From an uncultured Clostridia bacterium (GTDB lineage: Bacteria; Bacillota; Clostridia; Christensenellales; Borkfalkiaceae), in assembly GCA_945638575.1 (NCBI GenBank), contig CALZDP010000001.1, positions 115,418 to 179,417 on the forward strand: 64,000 bases of DNA, given 5' to 3'. A program made the position numbers and the translations under genes. Shown piece after piece: positions 10,801 to 17,068 of this stretch; within the stretch, counting starts at the first letter, position 1; the number at the start of each line of letters is the position of its first letter. Under the pieces are notes generated by a model. That model was given only the letters and a program-made list of their open reading frames with translations, was not told the origin of the DNA and made no database searches.

Positions 10801-11339
10801 TTGCCGGTTACCGTTTCGGCACCGAATCTATACGCGTCTTTAAAGGTTTCGTTGTCCTTGTACCAACCAAGGAAAACCTTGTCGCCATTGGTAGGATCGG
10901 CAGGCTTTGTAGCCATTTTGCCGTTACGTACCTGTTGCGCGGCAACTGCACTTCCGCCGTTAGAATTAAAGGTTACCGTATAATTTACGTTCCTTAAAAA
11001 TCTATACTCATTATTGCGGAAACTTAAAACGATTACGTCATTGCCGTAGGTCGCTTTTGCAGTTTCGCCTTCGGGATTATCAAACGTTACGGTCAAAACG
11101 TTAGCGTTGTCTTTATCCTTTTCGCAAAGACCGTTTAACGTTTCTTTGCCAAGCGCCAAAGTCGCCTGACCTTCGTTTGTTAAAGTAAGCGTCGCTTCCG
11201 CGCCGTTGACGACACAGTAATACTCGCCTACTTCATCACCTGCTTTGTAAGCACTGTCGCGGTTACAAGCGGCAAACGCACACAGCGATAATACCATTAT
11301 GACCGAAAGCAGCACTAAACTAAACTTCTTCGTGTTCAT
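1851..11339 (-). CDS. Giant BspA-type leucine-rich-repeat lipoprotein
   Basis: About 3162 residues. I start at the ATG at 11339, not the upstream frame opening, because it has AAGGAGGTTCAC in front and begins a lipoprotein signal peptide with lipobox FAAC (Cys 25). Order of modules: a short beta domain; two InlB/Flg_new repeats at about 130-270 (GWY ... LYA pattern); fibronectin-III-like modules at about 275-650; two more Flg_new repeats at about 660-820. From about 830 to 3120 there is a very long run of 22-24 residue BspA/TpLRR-type repeats of the form LxxIxIPxSVTxIGxxAFxxC. The C-terminus is a short Trp/Cys-containing cap with no sortase motif, so anchoring is by lipid. The role is probably adhesion or binding at the cell surface. 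It has its own promoter and terminator. Confidence 0.93.
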   Translation of the reverse strand: MNTKKFSLVLLSVIMVLSLCAFAACNRDSAYKAGDEVGEYYCVVNGAEATLTLTNEGQATLALGKETLNGLCEKDKDNANVLTVTFDNPEGETAKATYGNDVIVLSFRNNEYRFLRNVNYTVTFNSNGGSAVAAQQVRNGKMATKPADPTNGDKVFLGWYKDNETFKDAYRFGAETVTGNITLYACYGESASGEFTVTYDPCYEGGETSTAKTVDGVAKNLEAPAREGYKFVGWYVSDFDDAAKLTYKYEGQTLYQNTVLYGVWDSDVPVVSVYGNKITWTNEGTGTYNVYVYGANDKLLASTQTQSFEYDFDFSAQKAGEYNVRVSYRGKSGNAYLKNKALAKVSLFDVYNGTVLSFKAVPNAEEYVLKIECGNKNHKHDALSIGSSTVYDFANCDMQKGGIKFTVTAKADGYLSSVSAEYVFEQGLDQVTGLKATDDGKLTWNEVKNAQYYLVTVKVGEGEPTSVPVKTNEMSLKEYGVGAMTFTVKPVADNYYSPEATELTYQKVTLASPKNITLNNNTLTWDAVEGATYNVKIGANVYKTNTNSLVLQQSYFTDSDRTVSVQAIVGTSMSLYSDPSAVTSKLTEDIVSYANGVVTWGNVFGAVGYRVEVNPGETASLDSDVHSYALNITSSGEYTIRVSAFGEGITGSVTIDVSIYSLYFESNGGTVVSTEYVAKGDYLVLPESAKGGYEFEGWYNTIGGAETNGKKYADGQFDYSSDVTMYASWTPKPIKVTMKWQDGDQTLTDTATVYYEQPFTLPMPPESEPNGYVFGGWYLGSIKYTDQNGKSLLSFDRIDDVTLEATYVEVLKFELLNDGTGYAVKKGDYINLVSEVTIPATYKGLPVLSIKPEAFSSCSKLLVLNIPDTVNDMFISVDGLTATGSSFESTNYLQALNVYETEVESPSKGRYFSDDGVLYRYVDDTTKELYAYPTEKKGDYAILDGVQEIRGNAFKSAKMSSITIPASVTYIEEKAFASNSNLTNVIFAEPAEDEEVKDVEVEDSAFYLCSNLLEVTLPTRMQTLNRNMFRSCSNLSSVWFTSDSGKYRSLDGVVISAEEDGTQTLVWYPVGRSGNYSIPNGITKIDDFAFTTRFENSATSTAPYTYYGNKNIEVITIPAYVTYIGENAFRSCTNIKQINFLGKASDNALTIKDNAFYGITNSEFVEVTLPENLTYLGVSAFGYCTYLVTVNLNSVNCADFQTGAFGYNTAGIVSNFTYYVTTLNIGKNTGAIEISGVFGIKLAEVEVDPDNPNYAVLDNVVYDKAIVSVLFYPAEKQGAYTTPETVTNIGANVFRDRNGLTGVTIGKNVKTIGDNAFVGCKSLKYVEFEAGGTEDLVLGEAVFKNCSILTEIALPERTVEVGSELFASCFDLVTVYLPSTLVTVKYGYDSTLKMDIFNMFPATSSADISEIVVAEANPKYASYNGLLYEKNEDGALATLVYCPSGKTGTIDAPKTVTYIAPKAFAYSHATKLMFSEGIEEGATLVFGQSVFYNSELTEIELPKGLTEIADKMFYWNEELVKVTVPDTVTRIGKEAFYYCKALESVVIPDSVTVIDEKAFYTCSSLTSVTIPNSVETIGKMAFSSCSKLTSLTFKEGSEKDAEGNYIHPLTIANADISSGSSEGSWYYGVFYNTKIEELRFPERTKEIGSYLMGYYSGGSGGSATNNNTLKSVSIPSTIDTIGKGAFYYCKALETVEFVGDGVSTLKDGKKISSYDNGAALDNTFYGCTALREVKNLPESSTEEGYSLYYTFSMGYSGVKTNLTTLEIPASVKSVEYAFNNNSGLETLTFRKGSKLEIVKSSFDGCKILDNLALPEGLKTIGYNAFKGLLSLQSITIPATVQTIGYQAFANCTSLATINFATYAEGENKGMCSIESIGYQAFSYTAISEFAFPVSVKNSIALNLDGSTTSKGRLFKGCKNLTAVTLSKSVTDIEYVLEDCASIDNIIIADDNDSFTTKEGQPYIYNKTGEEILLLYGAAPKGHVVIPEDTTAIAAYVYKAHVGITEVTIPYTVGRIGSGAFDSCLGLTKVNFQNTPDKPSALQTIGESAFANCINLTEVVLPDTEGFDTISKYMFMRSGFTSIKIPASVKTISDYAFAGCYDLTKVEFAEDGKLTLIDGYSFQHTALEELTIPHSVVTIDAYAFQYVPTLTKVTFAKDANGNSSLASIYGSTFGGAEAGANQLIESVVIPKSVTNLYASSFSNMKNLKTVTFEEGSKLTKMTSAFAGSAITSITIPANVVTIDKDAFKDCADLTTVTIEEGSKLTTINANAFLNCKNLTSINLEAATKLTKINANAFQHCSSLTSIKIPQPVTNVEKLAFGDCTSLEKIEFLGTSLKTLGVQVFQSCTSLTSVNLPTGALTTIPNYAFYDCSSLVSIDIPDSVTTINQYVFSGCTALENVNFGAGSKLNKFGTYVFSNYNGSTSISNPMPAVDAATSLKTIAIPDLVVALGNYMFQNCSALEEVTFGENSKLNFLGTNTFLNSGLIRIEVPKGVTKLGTSATACKIGSSVNVFRECDRLESVTFKGKLTAIGGYAFFSCDSLYMDIPETVTLLGVNAFAYSPATSYTIPKGLTAANIGNAPFGYCQNLTSITVADGNTSVMVDETSGALVSMTGEVICYPAGLKGDNGVVTIPDNMGITIRAYAFMGCSDIKVVLPSDMTGLPNYAFALSCVTEVTLPEGLTAIGNYAFQNCRSLETITLPETLTYIGNNAFSGSGLKSITIPGSVKQFTTSATAKYTLSASTPIFQDCTSLKEVTFGEGFTSIGAKTFKGCTSLTTVNFPSTLTDIGNYAFSGSGLESMVIPNSVTAFGTYMFQNCLNLVSVTLPDGITEIPNYTFDGATALETVVIPQGVTAIGTGTSSTYVFRNTTSLKDVVLPEGVTSITNYAFQNSGIQSITLPSTLTTIGTYVFQNAINLKSVTFPEALTSIGNYAFSGSGLESVTVPASVTTLGTYVFKGCESLASVTIEEGVTKLSNYTFAGCTALESVVIPDSVTTLGTYMFDGCSSLKNVTLSNNLTVLPMYIFQNCTSLESFVVPEGVTELSTAVFRGCTALTKVVLPESLTNIGNNAFNDCTSLSEITIPENVTKVNFNAFNNCTSIKKIIFRQPPENVGNGAFDGWTKDQTICFCFYGTVSKGWALNTSKIDGVWFYNCDANIIWDYVEA

Positions 11340-11569
11340 GTGAACCTCCTTAAAAATTTGCCACAAAATATTGAAATAAAAATTTAAAATTTTGTTTCCG
11401 AAATTAAACTTGTAAAAGCCCGTTTATCACATACTTTTTATCCTGAATTTTTGTCCTTTCGCATTACCTTGATTTCGGGCGGAAGTTTTAGCCCGTTCGT
11501 TTAAGTACGGGAATCGGACAGCGCGGATTTTTTGCCGTGATAAAATTATTCGGCTTTTAATTTGCGTTC

Positions 11570-11599
11570 ATTATATCATTATATAATACGTGCTGTCAA
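11570..11599 (-). promoter_or_regulatory. Promoter of the BspA-like gene
   Basis: Perfect TTGACA (11594-11599) and perfect TATAAT (11570-11575) on the minus strand with an 18-bp spacer. The implied leader is about 220 nt; I recognise no riboswitch in it. Confidence 0.78.
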
Positions 11600-12254
11600 G
11601 CGTATTCTTCTCGTTTTGAAAAATTTGTGTGAAAAAATATTTTTTAAAATTTCACCGAAACAGCCCCCAAAATCGCCGATCTTATGCGGTATTTTTGATT
11701 TAGCGCAAAAATTTCGAGATAAATTTCAGTAAAAAAAGCGATTGCCTGCCGCAAGCAACAGACCGCCACAGGAAAACACTCGGCGACTTTTTCGACTTTT
11801 ATGATTATATTAGCCGACCAAAATATTTATCGTAACTTGCCAAATATTTATTTTTATCGCCGTAAACGTGATTTGCTTGCCGATTTTTACGGTTTTTTAT
11901 CTTTGCCAAGTCAAAACTACATTGGCAACAAGGGGTATCCGTCTACGCAAAACACGGCGATATTTTTCGTGCTTTAAAAAGGCGGTTTTAACGGTCGTTT
12001 TTTTGCGGTGATACTCTTTAACGGGGCGGAAGTCTTTTACAGTAGAAGTCTTGAGTGGCGGAAGTCTTTAACGGGGCAAAACTTCAAAATAGGTTACAAG
12101 GGCGTTGGGTTATAACGCCGAAATTGCTTTGCGGTTTTAAAACGAAGGCTGTTTTTCAAAAGGAAGTGAAGGCAACCGTGTAAATAACGGGATATACGGG
12201 TTAACTTAATGTTTAAAACAATTTTTGAAAAAAGCAGACAAGGGCGATTTATGG

Positions 12255-12274
12255 GGCTATAAGCCCGTTATCGT
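12255..12274 (-). repeat. Dispersed CTATAR element
   Basis: Reads GGCTATAAGCCCGTTATCG on the plus strand. The core and GATAACGGGCTTATAG arm are intact; the ACTTTT arm is not evident. Intergenic. Confidence 0.7.
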
Positions 12275-12412
12275 CATATTTTTAGCAAACTTAACAGTTT
12301 TCGGATAGATAAACCAAAAGATGTAAATTGTCATCTGTCGGTATATCCGCTTTGTTAATTTTTTACGGCATATCAACGCTTTTTTGAGTGGTATTTGTTG
12401 TTAAAAATCGTC

Positions 12413-12439
12413 AAAAATCGACCTATAGAAGGACTTTTA
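12413..12439 (+). repeat. Dispersed CTATAR element
   Basis: Intergenic copy of the TCGACCTATAG type followed by AAGGACTTTTA. Both arms are recognisable. Confidence 0.75.
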
Positions 12440-12591
12440 TAAAAATTTCTCCAAAATTCGCTGATTATTTGCTTTTACGTTCGATAAATAACGAATTACA
12501 CATCTAAGCGGTATACAGTCCTGTCTGCTTCACTTATTTAAAGGTTTTAAAAAACACATTTAACCGACTTTGGTTATTAAAAATTTAAGTT

Positions 12592-12641
12592 TATGTTTAA
12601 AATAAATTATGCCGGCTATGTTCAAAATAAATTACGCCGAT
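12592..12641. repeat. 25-bp imperfect tandem duplication
   Basis: Two adjacent 25-bp units (12592-12616 and 12617-12641), each TATGTT-x-AAAATAAATTA-x-GCCG plus two bases, differing at four positions. There is no reading frame around it. Confidence 0.75.
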
Positions 12642-12980
12642 GCGCAAAATTTTATCGGCATTTTTTCAACGGCGCTTTTAGTCATATCTTCTGTTTATTA
12701 GTAATTAGCGAGTAATTTTTTGCCTGTTTTTACTAAATTTGCAAAAATATAATTATTCACCGTAAATAGGATAATCTTATGAACTATTATCGATTTTCGC
12801 CCTAATTCATGCGGAAAAAACTTACCTGAATTATGTACCACGAAAAATCAGACAAATTTAAAATAACTCTTACTGTATCCCCACTAAATGTGAGTTTTAA
12901 GGGGGATATGCCTACATAGTTTAACGCAAATCCACTTTTTTGCAAATTTTTTGAAAACTTGCTTAAAACAAACAAAAAAC

Positions 12981-13012
12981 GGCAAAAACCGCGCTATAAG
13001 TCGGTTTTCGCC
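12981..13012 (-). terminator. Terminator after yerC
   Basis: Stem GGCGAAAACCG / CGGTTTTTGCC with loop ACTTATAGCG on the minus strand, then GTTTTTTGTTTGTTTT. Plus-strand T-run ATTTTTTT also follows, so it may work both ways. The loop resembles the CTATAR element core. Confidence 0.75.
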
Positions 13013-13085
13013 ATTTTTTTAAGTTTTTGTTACATTTAATTGCGTTAATGTATAAAAATGCTTAATTTTTGATAAAATTCGACAA

Positions 13086-13364
13086 TTATTCAGTTTCTTC
13101 CGAAAGGAATTTTTTGTAACCGTTTCCGTACTTTACGCACTTGGAAACCCTTGATAAGGTGGCGGAAGATACGTCGGTTTGCTTTATTACGTTTTCGTAA
13201 GTTTCCCCTTTTAAAAGAAGTTTTGCAGATACCACCCTTTGCGCCATCTGATCTATTTCACGATAGGTACAAAGGTCCTCGAAAAACGCTTTGCAGTCTT
13301 CGGTAGACTTAAGTTTTAAAATTGCGTTATAAAGTTCTTCTGTATATTCCTTATTACTACTCAT
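13086..13364 (-). CDS. yerC: TrpR-like protein, YerC/YecD family
   Basis: 92 residues, the usual length of the family. The central segment (YREIDQMAQRVVSAKLLLKG, then ETYENVIKQTDVSSATLSRV) gives the Trp-repressor-type helix-turn-helix with its SSATLSRVSK recognition helix. It is the last gene of an operon with an amino-acid ABC transporter, 8 bp after the ATPase gene. Family members are DNA-binding proteins of uncertain ligand. Here the position suggests control of amino-acid uptake, possibly through the dyad at 15798-15819; that link is inference. Confidence 0.88.
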   Translation of the reverse strand: MSSNKEYTEELYNAILKLKSTEDCKAFFEDLCTYREIDQMAQRVVSAKLLLKGETYENVIKQTDVSSATLSRVSKCVKYGNGYKKFLSEETE

Positions 13365-13372
13365 ATTGCCCC

Positions 13373-14221
13373 CTAACGTTTATTGTAGCCTTGCAAGAAT
13401 TTAGCGGTAAGTTGATTTTTGGGATTTTCAAAAACTTCGTCGGGCGTACCGCTTTCCGCTATTTTGCCGTCCGCCATAAAAATTACCTTATCCGAAATCT
13501 TTTTTGCAAACTCCATTTCGTGGGTAACTATAATCATGGTAACGCCGGAATTATATTTGATTTCGTTTATTACCTTTAAAACTTCGCCCGTAAGTTCCGG
13601 ATCAAGCGCGCTGGTAGGTTCGTCAAAACAAAGAATTTTAGGCTTTAATGCCAACGCCCTTGCGATAGCAACCCTTTGTTTTTGCCCTCCGCTCAGTTCG
13701 TGGGGATATGCGTGGATTTTATCTTTCAGCCCGATTTTTTCAAGCAACCCTTCCCCTTCCGATAAAATTTCCTTTTTACGGTTAGCGCGATAGTCCTTGA
13801 TTTTTTGTTTTAACTCTCTAATTTTGATGTCGCCAAATTGAATTCTAACAGAATCGGCAAATTTTTTCACCTCGCTGTTTAAGGCCAATTCCGGCGCAAG
13901 AGTGATGTTTTTTATGACGTCGTACTGCGGAAAAAGGTTGAAGGACTGAAAAACCAATCCGAAGTTCAGCCGTTTTTGACGTAAAGTTTCTTCACTGTCA
14001 TTTTTGCTTTCTTCGCTTAAAAGGACTTCTCCGTCCAAAATCATTCTGCCTTCTTCGGGTTCTTCTAAAAAGTCGATGCAACGAAGCAAAGTCGTCTTAC
14101 CGCTTCCCGACGAACCTATGATGCTTAAAACTTCCCCTTTATCAAGGTCGAATGAAATGCCTTTTAAGACTTCCAAGTTTTGAAAACTTTTTTTAAAATT
14201 TTGAATACTTAAATACGGCAT
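13373..14221 (-). CDS. Polar amino-acid ABC transporter ATPase (GlnQ type)
   Basis: 282 residues. Walker A GSSGSGKT at 36-43, Q-loop VFQSFNLFPQ near 90-99, signature LSGGQ at 176-180, Walker B ILCFDE at 196-201 and a late VTHEM switch histidine. It energises import with the permease and binding protein upstream. Typical GlnQ/HisP proteins are about 240-250 residues; the excess lies between the Q-loop and the signature (about 112-158), a Lys/Arg-rich, probably helical insertion. Third gene of the four-gene operon, 7 bp behind the permease. Confidence 0.93.
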   Translation of the reverse strand: MPYLSIQNFKKSFQNLEVLKGISFDLDKGEVLSIIGSSGSGKTTLLRCIDFLEEPEEGRMILDGEVLLSEESKNDSEETLRQKRLNFGLVFQSFNLFPQYDVIKNITLAPELALNSEVKKFADSVRIQFGDIKIRELKQKIKDYRANRKKEILSEGEGLLEKIGLKDKIHAYPHELSGGQKQRVAIARALALKPKILCFDEPTSALDPELTGEVLKVINEIKYNSGVTMIIVTHEMEFAKKISDKVIFMADGKIAESGTPDEVFENPKNQLTAKFLQGYNKR

Positions 14222-14228
14222 TATGCAC

Positions 14229-14927
14229 CTACACTTTGAAGTAGTCCAACTTCTTTTCTAATTTTCCGAACAGCAAAGTCAAAAGCCCCACAAAAATCAA
14301 ATAAAACACGCCTGTGTAAAACAGCGGCCAGATAAGCCCCTTACTTGACATTACGTCGGCAACCTTGATAATTTCGATTACGCCGATTACCCTTGCCAAA
14401 GCCGTGTCTTTAACCAAAGTTATAACTTCGTTGCTTATAGGCGGAAGAATACGCTTTACGACCTGCAAAAGAATAACTTTGCCGAAAATTTGCGACTTCT
14501 TCATGCCCAAAACCTTGCCGGCTTCGTACTGACCTACGCTTATGCTTTCTATTCCGCCGCGAAAAATTTCCGAAAAGTAGCAAGCATAATTTATTACGAA
14601 GGCTATAAGCGTGGCGATAAAGCAACCTACGTTGTCTATGCCGTACTTAAAATAAAAGGTATTGTCTATTCCGCCCCAAAAAGAGACGTTTGCGTCGCTT
14701 AAAATCCCCGGAAGGTAGTATATCATAAACAGTTGCAGCATAAGAGGAATTCCCCTTACAACCCACACTATGACCTTAAAAACCGCCTTTAAAGGTTTAA
14801 ATTTACTCATCGTGCAGAAGGATATCAAAAGCCCTAACGGCAGAGATAAAACAAGCGTTAATATGAACAGTACGCAAGTTATCGAAAACCCTTCTAAAAG
14901 CGATAAAGTTACGTCAATAAAACTCAT
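14229..14927 (-). CDS. Polar amino-acid ABC transporter permease (HisM/GlnP type)
   Basis: 232 residues with about five membrane segments. The cytoplasmic EAA loop, EAGKVLGMKKSQIFGKVILL (about 135-154), is the contact site for the ATPase and is characteristic of this permease family. RGIPLMLQLF and the NxxCYxSEIFRGGIESI region are also family signatures. Lies 30 bp after the binding-protein gene and 7 bp before the ATPase gene. Confidence 0.93.
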   Translation of the reverse strand: MSFIDVTLSLLEGFSITCVLFILTLVLSLPLGLLISFCTMSKFKPLKAVFKVIVWVVRGIPLMLQLFMIYYLPGILSDANVSFWGGIDNTFYFKYGIDNVGCFIATLIAFVINYACYFSEIFRGGIESISVGQYEAGKVLGMKKSQIFGKVILLQVVKRILPPISNEVITLVKDTALARVIGVIEIIKVADVMSSKGLIWPLFYTGVFYLIFVGLLTLLFGKLEKKLDYFKV

Positions 14928-14957
14928 ATCTGCATCTTTTAACCTTTCGGCTTAACT

Positions 14958-15779
14958 TTATGCTTCGGGATTGCTAAGGTCTATGTAAGCCTTTTCTAAG
15001 CCGTACTTTTCGGCAAGTTCTTTAAGTTGACCTGTTTTTGAAAAGGCGGTAAGCATTGTGTTTACATCGTCCCTGAGTTTTGCGCCGACTTCGTTTTTTG
15101 CAAAACCTATAGCGTAATATTCGGCGTCGGCTTCATAACCGCTATTTATTTCCAATGCGGTGAAGTTACCCTTTCCGCAAATGCGACTTGCCAATAAAAG
15201 GTCGACTATCGCATATTGACAGGTTCCGGAATTTACTTCTTTTACCGCATCCATTTGAGAAGCGACCGCTTTTTTGTTGGCGCCTTCGACTTCGGAAACC
15301 AAGTCTTCTGCCGCAGAACCGCTTTCGTAAGCCAAAGTTTTTCCTGCAAAATCGGATAAAGCGGAAATGTCGGCGGTACCGGACTTTTTGATAATGCACT
15401 GTTTGTTTTCCATATAGTAGTAGGAAAAGTTTACTATCTCGCTTCTTGGCGTGCCGTCATCGTCGGAGTTAGCGGTAAAACCGTTCCACAAACAATCAAC
15501 GGTACCCGATGATAATTCATTATATTTATTAGGCCAGTCGATTAGTTTGAAGCGAACTTCATAACCGAGCGCGTTGAAAGTCATAAGCGCAAGTTCGGTG
15601 TCAAAACCCTTTAAAACGCCGTCTTCGGTATAGTTCATCGGTTCGTAATCGGTGTAAGCAACCGTAATGGTTTTAGTTCTGACGTTAACTACATCGGATT
15701 TTTGAGCGTCGCAACCGATAAAGGCAAACGTGGATATGGCAAGCAACATACTTAAAACAACTGTCAATAATTTTTTCAT
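14958..15779 (-). CDS. Amino-acid ABC transporter substrate-binding lipoprotein
   Basis: 273 residues. The signal peptide ends in a lipobox, FIGC, with Cys 23 as lipidation site. The mature part is a class-3 (SBP_bac_3) binding protein: ITVAYTDYEPMNY at the N-terminus, GFDTELALM after the first strand, then LIDWPNKYNELSSGTVDCLW. These segments form the ligand pocket for polar amino acids; the specific substrate cannot be read off. First gene of the operon, with its own promoter and an inverted repeat between promoter and start codon. Confidence 0.93.
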   Translation of the reverse strand: MKKLLTVVLSMLLAISTFAFIGCDAQKSDVVNVRTKTITVAYTDYEPMNYTEDGVLKGFDTELALMTFNALGYEVRFKLIDWPNKYNELSSGTVDCLWNGFTANSDDDGTPRSEIVNFSYYYMENKQCIIKKSGTADISALSDFAGKTLAYESGSAAEDLVSEVEGANKKAVASQMDAVKEVNSGTCQYAIVDLLLASRICGKGNFTALEINSGYEADAEYYAIGFAKNEVGAKLRDDVNTMLTAFSKTGQLKELAEKYGLEKAYIDLSNPEA

Positions 15780-15797
15780 TTTGTATTCCTTTTTTAA

Positions 15798-15819
15798 TTT
15801 AGCAATTTAGTTTGCTAAA
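15798..15819. promoter_or_regulatory. Candidate operator in the ABC transporter leader
   Basis: Perfect 8-bp inverted repeat TTTAGCAA - TTTAGT - TTGCTAAA. It lies just downstream of the -10 box and about 20 bp upstream of the start codon, where a repressor would block transcription. The operon's own TrpR-like product is one possible ligand-responsive binder (inference). Confidence 0.55.
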
Positions 15820-15833
15820 GTGATTATGGCAAT

Positions 15834-15862
15834 ATTATACTTCATTACTTTAGCGTTGTAAA
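15834..15862 (-). promoter_or_regulatory. Promoter of the amino-acid ABC operon
   Basis: TTTACA (15857-15862), 17 bp, TATAAT (15834-15839) on the minus strand, directed at the binding-protein gene. Confidence 0.7.
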
Positions 15863-15912
15863 GTATTTTGCGGTCGTTTTTTAAAATATTTGAATTTTTT
15901 TTAAAAACGGCG

Positions 15913-15939
15913 GTATAACGGGCTTATAGGCGGACTTAT
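15913..15939 (+). repeat. Dispersed CTATAR element
   Basis: Intergenic. ATAACGGGCTTATAG followed by GCGGACTTAT: both arms intact, close to the consensus. Confidence 0.85.
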
Positions 15940-16033
15940 ATTATAATATATTGTCGTGCGCGCATATGCGCTTTTTTGACTTTTCGGATTTATCCTTGCT
16001 TTGTTTTTTTTGTGATTTTATTTGAAAAATCAA

Positions 16034-16060
16034 CGATAATCGACCTATAGGCTGACTTTT
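16034..16060 (+). repeat. Dispersed CTATAR element
   Basis: Intergenic. CGATAATCGACCTATAG followed by GCTGACTTTT: both arms intact, TCGACC variant. Confidence 0.85.
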
Positions 16061-16101
16061 GCCATTTTTTGATAAATTACTTTTTAAAAAGACAAAAAAT
16101 C

Positions 16102-16140
16102 GTCCGAGCGTTTTTGGGTATCCCGAAAAAACGCTCGGAC
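16102..16140 (-). terminator. Terminator after the DUF4097 gene
   Basis: GTCCGAGCG / CGCTCGGAC stem extended by a T5/A6 pairing, with loop around GGTATCC. On the minus strand ATTTTTTGTCTTTTT follows. Confidence 0.85.
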
Positions 16141-16166
16141 AGATAAAAATTACTTTAACAAATATG

Positions 16167-17066
16167 TTATTCTTTAATTTTAATTGATATACTTCCGGTA
16201 CTTGTTGTTATTTCGCACCTTCCGCCTGTGGTTGAATGAGGTACGTCAACGGTACCCGTTGAACTTTTTGCTATAAAAATCTTTTCGGAAAGCAATGTTC
16301 CCCTAATGCTTCCGGTACTTGCTTTAGCGTAAATTTCGCTACCGTCGCAACCGTCGAAGTTTATGCCTCCGGTTGAAGTTTCAACGCTTAATTTTTGGTT
16401 TGCGATAACGTTTGTCAAATTTACGCTTCCCGTATTGTTTTCGATTGTGCAGTTTTTTGCCGTTAAGTCTTTAATACGAATGCTTCCGGTGTTTGTAACA
16501 AATTCAACATCGCCCGAAGCCGATACGTTTGAAATGGAAATACTGCCAGTGTTTTCTTTTACAGTGATATCTTTAGTTATTTTAGCAGAACTTTCAATAC
16601 TGCCGGTGTTTCCTTTTATATTTACGCTTTCAAAAGTAAAATCTCGAGGTATTACTACGCTTCCCGTATTGGATTCTATTTTCAACCGAGAATATTCTTT
16701 GGCAGGAATATAAAAAGTCAATTTTTGTCCGATAAATATACCGATTTTGTCAATCCAGTTGCGGTTATCCTGCGTCGTTATGACTAATTCTCCGTTTTCA
16801 ACGGATACCGTATGTTTGACCTTTTCCGATTCGTGCGCGACCACTTTCATACCGTCGGTCGACGGCACAAATTCAATGCTGTCGGTATAAGTTTGTACCG
16901 AAAGGTTGGTGAATTCTTCTGTAATATCGAAAGTTTTTTCCTCAAATTTTTGAGTGCTTATTTTTGAAAATTCACAATTATTTAAACCGAAAACCACCAA
17001 AAATATGATTAAACCGACGATAATTAAGGATACTGCGGCTATTAACAAATATTTTATCACTTTCAT
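16167..17066 (-). CDS. DUF4097 beta-helix surface protein
   Basis: 299 residues. One N-terminal membrane segment (about 6-28), then a beta-rich extracellular part. From about residue 130 there is a run of roughly ten short repeats, each about 20 residues long and each carrying NTGSV, NTGSI, STGGI, STGSI or STGTV. This is the regular turn of a DUF4097 solenoid. In Firmicutes such proteins are encoded with a HAAS/DUF1700 membrane protein and a PadR regulator, as here, and are linked to envelope stress; that role is taken from family knowledge. The start lies 2 bp after the stop of the HAAS gene. Confidence 0.88.
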   Translation of the reverse strand: MKVIKYLLIAAVSLIIVGLIIFLVVFGLNNCEFSKISTQKFEEKTFDITEEFTNLSVQTYTDSIEFVPSTDGMKVVAHESEKVKHTVSVENGELVITTQDNRNWIDKIGIFIGQKLTFYIPAKEYSRLKIESNTGSVVIPRDFTFESVNIKGNTGSIESSAKITKDITVKENTGSISISNVSASGDVEFVTNTGSIRIKDLTAKNCTIENNTGSVNLTNVIANQKLSVETSTGGINFDGCDGSEIYAKASTGSIRGTLLSEKIFIAKSSTGTVDVPHSTTGGRCEITTSTGSISIKIKE

Positions 17067-17068
17067 TA

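Larger units (their letters stand above)
11340..13085. other. 1.7-kb gene-free, AT-rich interval
   Basis: No open frame of convincing length and no RNA gene that I recognise. It contains the BspA promoter (11570-11599), two copies of the dispersed CTATAR element (12255-12274, 12413-12439), a 25-bp tandem duplication (12592-12641), two GGCGGAAGTCTTT copies (near 12025 and 12057) and the yerC terminator (12981-13012). A TATCCCC / GGGGATA inverted pair lies near 12876-12908. I saw no DnaA-box cluster, so an origin is not supported. It may be a decayed region; that is inference. Confidence 0.6.
15780..16166. other. Intergenic interval with two CTATAR elements
   Basis: 387 bp containing the ABC operon promoter and dyad, two dispersed elements (15913-15939 and 16034-16060) about 120 bp apart in the same orientation, a GCGC-ATAT-GCGC mini-hairpin at 15960-15971 followed by six T, and the terminator at 16102-16140. 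Confidence 0.7.

Noticed and set aside
11600..13060. Replication origin
   Set aside because: AT-rich and gene-free, but I saw no cluster of DnaA boxes and no dnaA, dnaN or parAB nearby.
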